Assembly: GCA_003265975.1 (NCBI GenBank)
Contig: QFBU01000026.1
Span: forward strand, 1-18,366
DNA length: 18,366 bases
Source of the DNA: Candidatus Marinamargulisbacteria bacterium SCGC AAA071-K20
GTDB taxonomy: Bacteria; Margulisbacteria; Marinamargulisbacteria; GCA-2716485; AAA071-K20
Direction: 5' to 3'
A program made the translations under genes and the position numbers. Positions 1 through 9,215 of this stretch are shown here, one piece after another. The notes beneath the pieces were generated by a model, which was not told the DNA's origin, did no database searches, and saw only the letters and a list, made by a program, of their open reading frames with translations. How positions within the stretch are numbered: the stretch's first letter is position 1; every line of letters begins with the position of its first letter.

Positions 1-3000
1 TTAAGGGCTGCTACATCTGGCCCTTTAAAAGATGCATCCACTACAGTACGTTCTCGATTTACTAATCTTTTTTCATTTGGCCCAAGATCGGCCACTACTT
101 CCCCATCTGTTTCGGTTAGTTATTTTGCTGATGCATCACATGAGGAACGAGCCAATCTTGCACCCGAACTTTCTCCACCTGGAATGGTAAAAACTTTGGC
201 TAATAAGATTACCGGTACAACAGCACCCCAAGCTATTTTGACTAAAAATTTGACTGAAATTTTTCAAAGTAGAATCGATGATGTTAAAATTAGTATGAAC
301 GCACGCAGTATAGTTCCTGGAAATAGAGGAACGCAGCAGCAAAATAGTTCGTTAGATGTAAAAGGGGTGTCCTTCACCATAACCTCTGGCGGTCAGTCAA
401 AATGTGGTTATTTACCTACTTCACTTTACAGACATACGATGAGTCTTATGGCTTCAAAGGTTCATCATGGTGACGTTGGTGTCGGTACAAAATTTAATAA
501 AGAAGAAATGAGGTCCATATTAAATGGGCCAAAGGGATTCTCGCCTCCTGAATTAGTAGACTCTTTTTTAGACAATTTAGACTTTGACGGAGCTACTTAT
601 ACCCTAGATAACATTGTGAGTAAGTATACTGAATTTCGAAATGAGGTATTTGCGTCTCCTTTAACTTGTGGAGACGTGGCATTTGAAGACACAGCTACTG
701 TTACAACGGTAACGAGGCGTCCAGAAAATGCGGAGAGTTTTAATAATGCTCGTTTAAATACGTTGGAAGAAATAGAAGCATTCTTTAGCATGCTTAGTGA
801 AGAACCCTTGAACTTTGCGGTTCATAATACAGACATTTATTTGCTAGCTAAAAATAAAAATAAAAATAAAACGCCAACTTCTATTCAGATGTCAGATGTG
901 ACTGCCTCACGAAAAAATAGTGGGGATGGGGCTAAGTTAAACCAAAGAGATCTTCAAAGAATACAAGGCGTATTTAAAAAGTTAGGTATAAATATCGGAG
1001 ATGACAATCCGTTTATGGCGTATAGTCGTCTTCAAACTACCATTATACAAATGGCTGAAGGGCGTCCTACTACTGCTTTTTCAACGCCTGTTGCTTTTAC
1101 ATCAGGCGTTATAATTGAAGGTCTGGCCCATACTGTTCCGGAAACCAAAGTTCATACTGCGACTATTAGTGGCAATAGAATGACGGATACTACTATAGGT
1201 AAAACTGTGTCGAAGAAGGGGGCTCGTGGGTTTTCAACTTCAGTTAAAGTTGTAAGTTCTAGTGACTTCAAAAAAGATAGTGCGCTCCACACAGCTGTTC
1301 AAAAACATAATACAGGCCTCTACAATATGGACAGTTTTGTTGGAGGCAGACCAGTTGTGTTTGCTGTTGAACTGGGTGAACGTACCGAACATTTTGTTGA
1401 AATTCCGACTAAAGATGGAGGCAATGGACGCTGTATAGTGTCTGTTTCCGACTTAGTATGGCTTGCTAGTGGAAAGCCTGTAGGTGACTCAACTACAGTT
1501 GATACGGATGCTGCTGATATGTCAGCTATTGAAGATGTTTCAGTCTCAGACATGGACTGGCTTTCTCCAGACGAGGCTCAAGAAGTTCGAGGTGCGGCGT
1601 CATTTTTTAATGGTGCTAAAACTACTGATAGTAGAGAAGACGCATTAACTATTAAAGAGGGCTCATTAACGGCCGGTGGTGTAACTTTGAATTTTAACGA
1701 CCAAACTGAAGAGGAAAAAGGCACTTCATCGTCTTCTCAGGAAAGAACTTTTACGGGGATTACTTATTTAAGAAGAGATATGTCATCGGTTGTGTCTATT
1801 ATGGCATCGAATGGAAGTGTTATGAGTCGCTTAATTTCATCGGGTACTAGTAATAATTTTAGCTCGTTTTTAACGACTACTGAAAAATCTCAAGTAAAGG
1901 ACTTTTATAACGATTTAGGCATGGCACTTAATGCAATTGCGTCTGAGAGACCTGTTCCTTCAAGTTTAGCTGATTCTTTAGTAGACAGACTAACGTCACT
2001 TTCAAGTATTTCAAAAGGTTATGATGGAGAAAGTGGGCGAAAAGTAGACATTTCAACAGTATTTAGTACGCTTGCAACAACAATTAGTAAATTTAAAGGT
2101 CCAAATAAAAATTCGCTACAGGCGCGAATAGCTGGGGTTACTTATGATAGCAGCTCTAAAACAATAAACTTAAAACTATCTAAATATGGAACAAGACGAG
2201 AGATGGGACGACTCTTAGGTTCTGTCACTAGCGCTGCAACCGGAGGATTTAGAGGCGTCAGGGCTTCTAAAAGTCATGACTCACCAATTAAAACAGTAAC
2301 GCTTCCACATCCTTCAAAATTTACTGAAATTCCGGACCATAGTTTAGTAAAAGAAGCGATAAGAGACATTAAAGCAAGTGACTCAGAAATGTCAGACCAA
2401 GAAGCTTATGGCCAGTTTTATGAGTCTGTGGCAGACACTTATGATAATACAGGGGGCATTAAACAAGACAGAGCTCATGGAAAAATTAAACAAATGTTTA
2501 CTAATTCTAAACTTCGTAAGGCGGTTAAAGGAAGAGTTGAAGCAACAAAAATGAAGAATGCCGAGTTAGCACGACAAGAAAAAAATCATGAGACGGTTAT
2601 AGGTCAATTTGCAACTGTAAAAAAAGCCGCAAATAAAGTGACAACGGCTATTTCAAATGGTGGAACTATAAAATTTGGTAGAAGTATGACTAATGCTATA
2701 GCTTCTGCATTTTCTAGAAGTGACACCCCTAAACGATTGGAGCTGATTACTCAACTTAGTACGACGCTTTCCCGTATATCTGATCTTTCACTTAAGGGAA
2801 TTGAACCTGATGATCCAAGCTTTGAAGCATTAAGAACCATAAGTGCTGCTGATTTGAGTATTGTTTCTACAACCGGAAAAATCTCTAGTGCAGACGGATC
2901 AAAATTAACCGTAGCCATATTACAGGCAGCTTTAGATTCTTTGACGCCATTAATTTCAGTTATGAGTGAAGATGTAATTGGTGTAACGACAATGGGGCTT

Positions 3001-5589
3001 TCCGATTTTTTGGGGGGCTCTGATGTGTCAGTTGCTTCTGTAGGAGATGTTGCTCCGGTTGTAAGTAGTACTGCGGCGGCTGCTCCAAGTGTAATTCTTG
3101 AAGAGTCGAGTGTTGTGGAAGAAGAAAATAGTTTTGTTGAATATTCATCTGGCCAACTAGATATTCAAGAACCTCGAATACAAACTAGGGTAATGTCTTT
3201 AAATATTATGAAGGCATTTTCAGATCATGCATCTGGAAGGGCAGGCCTATTTACAGGGTCTAGTGAAAAACTTCATATTAGTATTGATTTAGCCGCGGCA
3301 AATTCATTTTCGGAAATTGACTCTGACGGAGAGCATGTTGATGATAGATATGAGCCTGCAACGCCCATTGCTGTTAAAATTGTGAGTTCCGGCTCTGGAT
3401 TTAAAGCGACACTTGAAAGTTCAAAAGGCCTTTCTAGTGACGATCTTTCTGATGCAAAACAAGTTATTACAAACTTAAATGATTGTTTAAAAACGGCAGT
3501 TCCTCAGGGTGAAATTAGTGTGAAAATTGAAGAGTTTTCTGATGAATTAAGGTTACTTAAACTTGCACGCCCTGTGATTGAAGCAAGAGAGCTTGGCATG
3601 AAAGACGTTTTAGCAATGGACCTGTCAGTTGTAGACGAGGCTCCCTTTTATGCTGACGAATCTTCGTTTGACGAGATGAGACCTGCCCAACTTGTTAATG
3701 CACGAATGGCAAGGGAACAACATTTGTCTGCTTTAAATATAGTTCAACTGTTTACAACTGACGGAAACACATCGTCTAGGTCAGGGTTATTACATGGTGG
3801 CGATAAAATGCATATGTCACTTAACTTAAATGCACCCTCTGAAATGGGGCTCGGAGCTGGTAGTGAGGGGTTTAGCGACGGCGCGATGCCGGTTGCATTG
3901 AAGGTAACCTCCAGAGGCGGTCACCTTAGAATAGAATTAGAAAAATCAACTGTGTCTGATTTAAGTATAATCGATCTTCACGCAGCAAAAAATTTAGTAA
4001 GACAGATGAATAGAGCTTTGAAAGACTATGATATTAATGGTGGCACTATGGACGCTGATATGGCGACGTTAAATTCAGAAATTGAGTCGTTGGCCTTTGA
4101 GACGTCTAATAGACTCGAGCCAAGGACTTATAGTATGAATAGAAAAGACATTGAATGGCGTCAGGCTCAGACAGAAATAGAATTGTGTGCCTATAAAATA
4201 GCGGAAAAATTTATTACTAACATTCAACACGGAAACATTAGATTGCAAAGAGGTAAGACTATACAAGTGGCAGTTGACCTGAATCGCCTTGCTTCCATTT
4301 TTGAAATGAAAGATGGAGTTATAGATAGTGAAGTCTACCAAGCGGCTGTTCGCTCAGATGCAGCACCAACAGTTATGATATTAACCGTGACCGCTGACAA
4401 ATATGGAAAGCTAAGCACGAAGTTAAAAAATTCAATTTCACCTGGTTTTGCCGACGGTAGCTTGCCTAAGAGCACACTAGATAAAGCCTATGGCTTTGCT
4501 GCGAAATTTGGAACCGTTTTACAAGATATTACTATTGGAGATCCTAATAGTAGAGCGATTGTTGAGGAGGCTATTGAAAATTCAGATGACCTTTTATTAG
4601 AATTAGATTTTCACATAGATACGATAAAAGACATAGAAAAAGCTAGAGCTTTAGAATTGGCAGCCGTTGCAAAACATGAACGTATAGAACAAGCAGTTAA
4701 TCAGTTAGAATCTCATTGTATGCTTACTTCTGGTTATTGTGATGCACAACGATCTGCTGAGTCTGCAGTAAGAAATAAGCAACTGGATGCATTTGCTTAT
4801 TTGGATGGGTTAGATATTGGGTCTTTAAATTCAACAAACGAAATTAATAGTGCATATACGACTTTAAATAAAATGCTTGACGATGCAACTAAATATCATG
4901 TCCTCGACACTCAATCTTTCAAAAATTTATTGCGTACTGAACTAGAAAACCTTAGTGACTTAAGCAAAGCTATTAAAGTTTTAGAAAATGGAGCAACAGA
5001 AGAAGACAAAGCTAAAATTGATGGAATGAGAGAAAAAATGAAAACGCAAATAGATGAGTTAAATAAAATGCAAACGGGTATAACTAACATGGAAAGAATG
5101 GATGCAATGATTTCGGAGAAGATTGATATGTATAAAGCTGGAATTCAAAAACAGATGGAATTGAGAGAGGCGTATGTTATAGCGAAAGAAGACGATAAGA
5201 TATTAGTTAAGACTAAAAATGGACGAATTAGGAAGTTATTTACGCGATTTACACGTAAAGTGGCTAGGCGAAAATTACGTTCGCGAACAAAAAATGCATC
5301 CTCTAAAAAGAATGTAGCAAAGCTAAGAGCATTTAAAGCAGAAATTAAGGCTATGATTGCTATGTCACGTAGTGAAGGTCATTCGAGTAGAGGGGCATAT
5401 CAACCACTAACTAAAGAAGCACGTACTCAGGCAAAGCGGTCAACACGCAAACAAATGGGGTGGGCTACAGACTACTTGAAATATGTATATCCTACTGAGA
5501 GCCAGTTTATAAATCGAATTTCTTTCGACTTTTCAATGGTAGATGGCGTGTTTACCTATGCCGAACGTCCTTCTTCTGCAGCTCCATAA
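1..5589 (+). CDS. Giant modular protein of unknown function (5' end outside window)
   Basis: I do not recognise the family. The frame is open from base 1 to the TAA at 5587-5589, giving 1862 codons, so the ATG at 184 is internal and the true start lies upstream. Numbering from base 1, the protein is rich in Ser, Thr and Ala, poor in Cys, and shows no membrane helix. Three related modules of about 105-117 residues lie at 1065-1170, 1242-1347 and 1394-1510. Each runs from a helix through a Gly-Lys/His strand (LHISIDL, MHMSLNL, IQVAVDL) and an acidic loop to a strand like PVALKV and a helical tail. A weaker copy may lie near 679-730. Residues about 1657-1736 look like coiled coil. Residues 1737-1783 are highly basic (20 Lys/Arg in 47). 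The tail is neutral. It could be a structural, surface or effector protein; the sequence does not decide. No terminator hairpin is obvious downstream. Confidence 0.9.
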   Translation, partial: LRAATSGPLKDASTTVRSRFTNLFSFGPRSATTSPSVSVSYFADASHEERANLAPELSPPGMVKTLANKITGTTAPQAILTKNLTEIFQSRIDDVKISMNARSIVPGNRGTQQQNSSLDVKGVSFTITSGGQSKCGYLPTSLYRHTMSLMASKVHHGDVGVGTKFNKEEMRSILNGPKGFSPPELVDSFLDNLDFDGATYTLDNIVSKYTEFRNEVFASPLTCGDVAFEDTATVTTVTRRPENAESFNNARLNTLEEIEAFFSMLSEEPLNFAVHNTDIYLLAKNKNKNKTPTSIQMSDVTASRKNSGDGAKLNQRDLQRIQGVFKKLGINIGDDNPFMAYSRLQTTIIQMAEGRPTTAFSTPVAFTSGVIIEGLAHTVPETKVHTATISGNRMTDTTIGKTVSKKGARGFSTSVKVVSSSDFKKDSALHTAVQKHNTGLYNMDSFVGGRPVVFAVELGERTEHFVEIPTKDGGNGRCIVSVSDLVWLASGKPVGDSTTVDTDAADMSAIEDVSVSDMDWLSPDEAQEVRGAASFFNGAKTTDSREDALTIKEGSLTAGGVTLNFNDQTEEEKGTSSSSQERTFTGITYLRRDMSSVVSIMASNGSVMSRLISSGTSNNFSSFLTTTEKSQVKDFYNDLGMALNAIASERPVPSSLADSLVDRLTSLSSISKGYDGESGRKVDISTVFSTLATTISKFKGPNKNSLQARIAGVTYDSSSKTINLKLSKYGTRREMGRLLGSVTSAATGGFRGVRASKSHDSPIKTVTLPHPSKFTEIPDHSLVKEAIRDIKASDSEMSDQEAYGQFYESVADTYDNTGGIKQDRAHGKIKQMFTNSKLRKAVKGRVEATKMKNAELARQEKNHETVIGQFATVKKAANKVTTAISNGGTIKFGRSMTNAIASAFSRSDTPKRLELITQLSTTLSRISDLSLKGIEPDDPSFEALRTISAADLSIVSTTGKISSADGSKLTVAILQAALDSLTPLISVMSEDVIGVTTMGLSDFLGGSDVSVASVGDVAPVVSSTAAAAPSVILEESSVVEEENSFVEYSSGQLDIQEPRIQTRVMSLNIMKAFSDHASGRAGLFTGSSEKLHISIDLAAANSFSEIDSDGEHVDDRYEPATPIAVKIVSSGSGFKATLESSKGLSSDDLSDAKQVITNLNDCLKTAVPQGEISVKIEEFSDELRLLKLARPVIEARELGMKDVLAMDLSVVDEAPFYADESSFDEMRPAQLVNARMAREQHLSALNIVQLFTTDGNTSSRSGLLHGGDKMHMSLNLNAPSEMGLGAGSEGFSDGAMPVALKVTSRGGHLRIELEKSTVSDLSIIDLHAAKNLVRQMNRALKDYDINGGTMDADMATLNSEIESLAFETSNRLEPRTYSMNRKDIEWRQAQTEIELCAYKIAEKFITNIQHGNIRLQRGKTIQVAVDLNRLASIFEMKDGVIDSEVYQAAVRSDAAPTVMILTVTADKYGKLSTKLKNSISPGFADGSLPKSTLDKAYGFAAKFGTVLQDITIGDPNSRAIVEEAIENSDDLLLELDFHIDTIKDIEKARALELAAVAKHERIEQAVNQLESHCMLTSGYCDAQRSAESAVRNKQLDAFAYLDGLDIGSLNSTNEINSAYTTLNKMLDDATKYHVLDTQSFKNLLRTELENLSDLSKAIKVLENGATEEDKAKIDGMREKMKTQIDELNKMQTGITNMERMDAMISEKIDMYKAGIQKQMELREAYVIAKEDDKILVKTKNGRIRKLFTRFTRKVARRKLRSRTKNASSKKNVAKLRAFKAEIKAMIAMSRSEGHSSRGAYQPLTKEARTQAKRSTRKQMGWATDYLKYVYPTESQFINRISFDFSMVDGVFTYAERPSSAAP
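3193..4530 (+). repeat. Three diverged protein-level modules inside the giant gene
   Basis: These are amino-acid repeats, not DNA repeats. The copies are 3193-3510, 3724-4041 and 4180-4530. The first two align best: RAGLF/RSGLL, then KLHISIDL/KMHMSLNL, then TPIAVKI/MPVALKV, then a Ser-rich strand and a helix with DAKQVITNLN/AAKNLVRQMN. The third keeps the IQVAVDL strand, a hydrophobic strand (VMILTV), and a final helix. A possible fourth copy at 2035-2190 (VDISTVF, then INLKLSKYG) is weak. Duplication and drift of one domain is the simplest reading. Confidence 0.6.
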
Positions 5590-5701
5590 TCTTTTTATTT
5601 ATCAATTAATCAAATTCTAGTAGCAGAAACTCCACAATTATAGATAAATATTAATCATCAGACCCTTCCCAAATAAAGCATAAAGTAAAGCTAGAAATAT
5701 G

Positions 5702-5807
5702 TTCTATTTAAACTATTCCATGGCGCAGATATTAGAAATGGAGCAATCATGAGCGGGTGCGATTGTGACTGGAGTAATATAGGTTTCAGGGGGAGGTTTA
5801 AATAGAA
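5702..5807. repeat. 12-bp perfect inverted repeat with structured 82-nt interior
   Basis: TTCTATTTAAAC at 5702-5713 is matched by its exact reverse complement at 5796-5807. The interior can form smaller hairpins, such as CAATC/GATTG (5744-5748 with 5761-5765) and TTCCAT with ATGGAG near 5716-5741. The right arm ends four bases from the CCA end of tRNA-Lys. It could be a small non-autonomous element inserted at the tRNA 3' side, a structured RNA, or a transcription-end structure for the giant gene. I do not match it to a known riboswitch. The rest of 5590-5810 shows no gene. Confidence 0.5.
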
Positions 5808-5810
5808 AAT

Positions 5811-5886
5811 TGGTGATCCGGGTGGGGTTCGAACCCACGACCACCGGATTAAAAGTCAGGTGCTCTACCAACTGAGCTACCGGATC
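5811..5886 (-). tRNA. tRNA-Lys (anticodon TTT)
   Basis: On the minus strand the acceptor stem GATCCGG pairs with CCGGATC, followed by discriminator A and an encoded CCA. The D arm has GCTCAGTTGGTAGAGC, the anticodon loop is CTTTTAA giving UUU, and the T arm has GGTTCGAACCC. The length of 76 nt is normal. The plus-strand reading through this gene is a shadow. Confidence 0.97.
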
Positions 5887-5899
5887 ACGCAAGTCACAT

Positions 5900-5928
5900 A
5901 TAATAACAAATCTAAATAAACCTGTTAA
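5900..5928 (-). promoter_or_regulatory. Promoter of tRNA-Lys
   Basis: Read on the minus strand, TTAACA (5928-5923) and TATTAT (5905-5900) each match the sigma-70 consensus at five of six positions with a 17-bp spacer. The predicted start is about 7 nt before the mature tRNA 5' end at 5886. Confidence 0.7.
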
Positions 5929-5982
5929 GTACATATATTAAATCTAATAATACCTTATAAATTTACATGGTCAATACAGTAG

Positions 5983-6011
5983 TTGTTTTATGAAACTGGA
6001 TTTACTATAAT
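5983..6011 (+). promoter_or_regulatory. Sigma-70 promoter of the symporter-yqeK-LCP-rsfS operon
   Basis: TTGTTT at 5983-5988 and a perfect TATAAT at 6006-6011 are separated by 17 bp. Transcription should begin near 6018, leaving a leader of about 45 nt before the ATG at 6063. It is divergent from the tRNA-Lys promoter. Confidence 0.75.
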
Positions 6012-6062
6012 CAGAGTAACACTATGTATGTGTAAACTTATCTTATCAGGATGTAAAAACGT

Positions 6063-7274
6063 ATGTATTTTAAATTCAAACTTCATTTTCAAATATTTTT
6101 AGGAATAGTTCTAGGTATCCTTGCCGGAATTTTATTCAGAGAAAATGTTATTTATTTAGCCCCTATCGGGGACATTTTTATTAGAATGCTTAAGATGGTA
6201 ATAATTCCTATCATTTTTGCTTCACTTATTGTCGGTGTAATGAATTTAGGTTCTATTCAAAATTTAGGACGATTAGGTATAAAAACGTTTATTTATTATG
6301 TGGTTACAAGTATTAGTTCTGTAACGATAGGATTAATTTTAGTAAATATCATCAAGCCAGGGGTTGGGTCCACTCTTAGTCTTACGAACAGTAGCGTTAA
6401 CTTAGACGTCGCGGCTACTCAGTTTTCATTTTTACAAGTGTTTATGGAAATTGTTCCTGAGAATATTTTGAATTCAATGGCGCAAGAAAAGATGCTGGGA
6501 GTAATTTTCTTTTCGATTGTATTTGGTTGTGCCATGTTGTCTATTGAGAGAAAAAGCGCCTCACTTCACAATATGATCAGTGCCTTAAATAACGTAGTTC
6601 TTAAAATTACAGACTGGATAATGTTACTGGCACCTCTTGGTGTATTTGCTTTAACGGCTGTAATTGTTGGTAAAACTGGCTTTTCAGCATTTAAACCTTT
6701 AGCTTTTTATATGTTTACAGTGGTGTTAGCTTTAAGTGTTCATGTGTTTTTTGTATTGATTATGGGCTTAGTGTTCATAGGTAAATATTCACCCATCAAG
6801 TTTCTAAAAAACATGTTTCCTTCTTTAGCCACTGCGTTTTCTACCGATAGTAGTGTCGCTACACTTCCGGTTACTATGGAGTGTCTAGAAAAAAATGTAG
6901 GGGTTTCTAAAAAGGTAGTAGGCTTTGTTGTGCCTCTGGGTGCCACCATAAATATGGACGGAACTGCACTTTATGAAGCCGTAGCGGCAATGTTTATTGC
7001 TCAAGTATACGGAATTGATCTTTCTATAACTCAACAGTTTGTGATTATGCTCACAGCTACCTTAGCCTCTATTGGCGCCGCAGGGATACCAAGTGCGGGG
7101 CTTGTTACAATGGTTATTGTTCTAAGAGCTGTAAATTTACCATTAGAAGGGATAGGTCTTTTATTGGCTGTCGATAGAATTTTAGATATGTGTCGTACGA
7201 CAGTAAATGTGTTTGGCGATGCCTGTGGCGCCGTTATAATTGCTCGTCTTGAGGGCGAGAGTAAGTTTTCTTAA
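6063..7274 (+). CDS. Sodium- or proton-coupled glutamate/aspartate (dicarboxylate) symporter, DAACS family
   Basis: This is an inner-membrane importer of the SLC1/GltP/DctA family, which takes up acidic amino acids or C4-dicarboxylates using an ion gradient. The 403-residue length is typical. Visible hallmarks are the first hairpin serines (S263-S264 in a TDSSVATLP stretch), the NMDGT motif at 297-301, and the helix-8 set D375, R378, T379, N382 and D386, equivalent to D394/R397/T398/N401/D405 of the archaeal GltPh structure. The arginine at R378 points to an acidic substrate rather than a neutral one. Multiple hydrophobic helices run throughout. A weak AGG lies about 11 nt before the ATG. It leads an operon with a strong promoter and is followed after 10 nt by yqeK. 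Exact substrate and ion cannot be told. Confidence 0.93.
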   Translation: MYFKFKLHFQIFLGIVLGILAGILFRENVIYLAPIGDIFIRMLKMVIIPIIFASLIVGVMNLGSIQNLGRLGIKTFIYYVVTSISSVTIGLILVNIIKPGVGSTLSLTNSSVNLDVAATQFSFLQVFMEIVPENILNSMAQEKMLGVIFFSIVFGCAMLSIERKSASLHNMISALNNVVLKITDWIMLLAPLGVFALTAVIVGKTGFSAFKPLAFYMFTVVLALSVHVFFVLIMGLVFIGKYSPIKFLKNMFPSLATAFSTDSSVATLPVTMECLEKNVGVSKKVVGFVVPLGATINMDGTALYEAVAAMFIAQVYGIDLSITQQFVIMLTATLASIGAAGIPSAGLVTMVIVLRAVNLPLEGIGLLLAVDRILDMCRTTVNVFGDACGAVIIARLEGESKFS

Positions 7275-7284
7275 TTACTATTGT

Positions 7285-7863
7285 ATGGGACTTTCAATAC
7301 AGACTTTAAAAGATACATTAGATTCACTTTTACCAAAATCTAGATTTGAGCATTCGCTTCGTGTAGCTGATATGGCTGTGGTTTTAGCGTCATTAAATAA
7401 TATAAGTACTGAGAAAGCCTATTTAGCTGGGTTAATTCACGACACTGCAAAGCCCATGAGTCCTCAAACTCTATTGTCTGACTATTCTGTACAAATAAAA
7501 GACCCTCTGGAGACAGTTTTTAGTGAGTATAAAGCAGTTTGGCATGCCTTAGTGGCACCTCAAGTTGTCTCTACGTTATTTCAAATTAATGATGAAGCTG
7601 TTTTGGATGCTATACAGTGGCATACCACTGGAAAAGCCGATATGGCTTTCTTGACTAAGGTAATATTTGTGGCTGATTTTGTAGAACCAGGTCGTAATAC
7701 AGATATTTCAAGGGCTATGGAAATCATAGCAAAGTCTAATATAGACAGGGCTTGTTTTGAAATAAGTGAGTTTTCAATACAAAAGCTCAATAAAAAAAAT
7801 AATAAGATACATCCTTTGACTATTGACTGTTATAATCATTATCGCTCTTTTGCGAAGAAGTAA
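7285..7863 (+). CDS. yqeK: YqeK-family HD hydrolase (Ap4A/diadenosine tetraphosphate hydrolase)
   Basis: Family members are metal-dependent HD-domain enzymes that cleave diadenosine tetraphosphate symmetrically to ADP. From the ATG at 7285 the protein has 192 residues, the usual size. The motifs are present in order: H23 in RFEHSLRVA, H52-D53 in GLIHDTAK, a WHA segment, and IQWHTTG followed by ADFVEPGR, the characteristic YqeK ending. The frame opens earlier at a TTG (7240), but that would overlap the symporter and add a non-conserved 15 residues, so the ATG is preferred. No good ribosome site precedes it, so coupling to the symporter stop 10 nt upstream is likely. The usual partner nadD is not in this operon. 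Confidence 0.9.
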   Translation: MGLSIQTLKDTLDSLLPKSRFEHSLRVADMAVVLASLNNISTEKAYLAGLIHDTAKPMSPQTLLSDYSVQIKDPLETVFSEYKAVWHALVAPQVVSTLFQINDEAVLDAIQWHTTGKADMAFLTKVIFVADFVEPGRNTDISRAMEIIAKSNIDRACFEISEFSIQKLNKKNNKIHPLTIDCYNHYRSFAKK

Positions 7864-7868
7864 AAATT

Positions 7869-9215
7869 ATGATTAAACGCTTTAAACTATTTAACTGGAT
7901 ATTGGGTATCTTCCTTGTATTATTTATTTTTTTAACATCATTTTATGTGTTAACTATGATGATGGTACGCTTGAGTCTTGTTGAGTTTTTCTTTAAGGTT
8001 TTGCCTCAAGAAAAGTTAAGAGGCGTCAATATTTTAGCTGTGGGCATTGATGCTACCCGAAACGTTAAACGGTCTGATACCATCATAGTTTTCCATTTAG
8101 ATCCCGACAAAAATAGAATAGGCGTGATTTCAATTCCTCGAGATACAAGGGTGAATGTTGAAGGACATGGCTATACAAAAATTAACCATTCTTATGCGTA
8201 TGGTGGCATAGACTTGTTAAGAGGGACTGTTTCAAACCTCCTTAGCATTCCAATTGATTATTACGTTAAGTTAGATTTAAGTGGAGTGTCGTCCTTGGTT
8301 GATGAGTTGGGCGGTCTAAATGTAAATGTAAATAAGGATCTTTACTATAGAGATCAAGCCGGCGATTTATATATAAATTTGAAAAAAGGAAAGCAACACT
8401 TAGATGGTTCCAAGGCGGTCCAGTATTTACGCTTTAGGCATGACGACCAAGGTGATATTGGACGAATCAAGAGACAACAGCAATTTATATATGTAATGGC
8501 GAATAAGGTTACTAGTGCGGGTAAGCTACTGGAACTTCCATTGTTAATTAAAAGAATTAGTAAATTAATTGAGACGGATCTAAAGACAAAAGAGATGATT
8601 AACGTCGCGTTTCAATTTAGCGAGGCCTTTGGCGCTAAGAATATTCAAAAAGGAACAATTCCTGGAGCTATAACACTTATTGATAATTTAAGTTATTGGC
8701 AACCTAATATTACGGCGATAGACAAAATGGTTGAGAAGATAATTTTTGGATTTGATGACCATACGATGAAAGTGGACACTAAAGTAGCTACAGTAGACAA
8801 GGCAGCAAGCAAGGAACCTCGTCGAAAAGTGACGATGAAAGAAGTGAGTAGGGTGGCCGATCAAACGGATATAAGCAAAGAATCTATTTCTTCAGTTGAG
8901 CTTAAAGTAGAAGTTTTAAATGGATTCGGACTAAAGGGCGAGGCCCAACGGACAGCACGCTTTTTGAAGAAGCATGGGTTTTCCGTGGCAAAATATGCGA
9001 ATGCAGGTTCATTCAGTTATGACGACACTCTAATAGTGGATTGGAAAGGTAATTTGGATAAAATTGTTACCTTAGCTAATTTCTTAGAAATTGACCCTGC
9101 AAATATAATTGTTTATGATAGGCCCGAGAAGCCGCTAGATGTGACAATAGTCATAGGAAAAAATTGGCTAGAACTTAAGGAACGAATTAACAGTGAGCAA
9201 AAAGACAGTCAATAG
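7869..9215 (+). CDS. LytR-CpsA-Psr (LCP) cell-wall glycopolymer transferase with LytR_C domain
   Basis: LCP enzymes sit in the membrane with the catalytic domain outside and transfer lipid-linked polymers to peptidoglycan. The 448-residue protein has one N-terminal membrane helix (about residues 9-33). The LCP core starts at NILAVGID (54) with D70 in KRSDTI and the signature arginines R91 and R94 in IPRDTR. It continues with KINHSYAYGG and the LRFRHDDQGDIGRIKRQQQF block, whose arginines bind the pyrophosphate. After a charged linker, a LytR_C domain begins near VEVLNGFGLKG and runs to the end. It starts 5 nt after yqeK and overlaps rsfS by 23 nt. Which glycopolymer it attaches cannot be read from the sequence. 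Confidence 0.93.
   Translation: MIKRFKLFNWILGIFLVLFIFLTSFYVLTMMMVRLSLVEFFFKVLPQEKLRGVNILAVGIDATRNVKRSDTIIVFHLDPDKNRIGVISIPRDTRVNVEGHGYTKINHSYAYGGIDLLRGTVSNLLSIPIDYYVKLDLSGVSSLVDELGGLNVNVNKDLYYRDQAGDLYINLKKGKQHLDGSKAVQYLRFRHDDQGDIGRIKRQQQFIYVMANKVTSAGKLLELPLLIKRISKLIETDLKTKEMINVAFQFSEAFGAKNIQKGTIPGAITLIDNLSYWQPNITAIDKMVEKIIFGFDDHTMKVDTKVATVDKAASKEPRRKVTMKEVSRVADQTDISKESISSVELKVEVLNGFGLKGEAQRTARFLKKHGFSVAKYANAGSFSYDDTLIVDWKGNLDKIVTLANFLEIDPANIIVYDRPEKPLDVTIVIGKNWLELKERINSEQKDSQ

Noticed and set aside
850..871. AAAAAT tandem hexamer in the giant gene
   Set aside because: At only 3.7 copies, it encodes a frame-preserving Lys-Asn stretch; this is ordinary in AT-rich coding DNA.
2960..4341. Minus-strand frames antisense to the giant gene (2960-3148, 4075-4341)
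   Set aside because: They have no ribosome site or family signal and mirror the coding strand; they are treated as shadows.
5699..5805. Two tiny ATGA-overlapping frames (17 and 18 codons) inside the inverted repeat
   Set aside because: They are too short, lack a ribosome site, and lie within a structured repeat; chance is the simpler explanation.
5713..5934. Minus-strand 73-codon frame
   Set aside because: It is the same-strand translation of tRNA-Lys plus the inverted repeat.
7240..7284. TTG start for YqeK, 45 bases upstream
   Set aside because: It would overlap the symporter and add residues outside the YqeK family; ATG 7285 gives the expected N-terminus.
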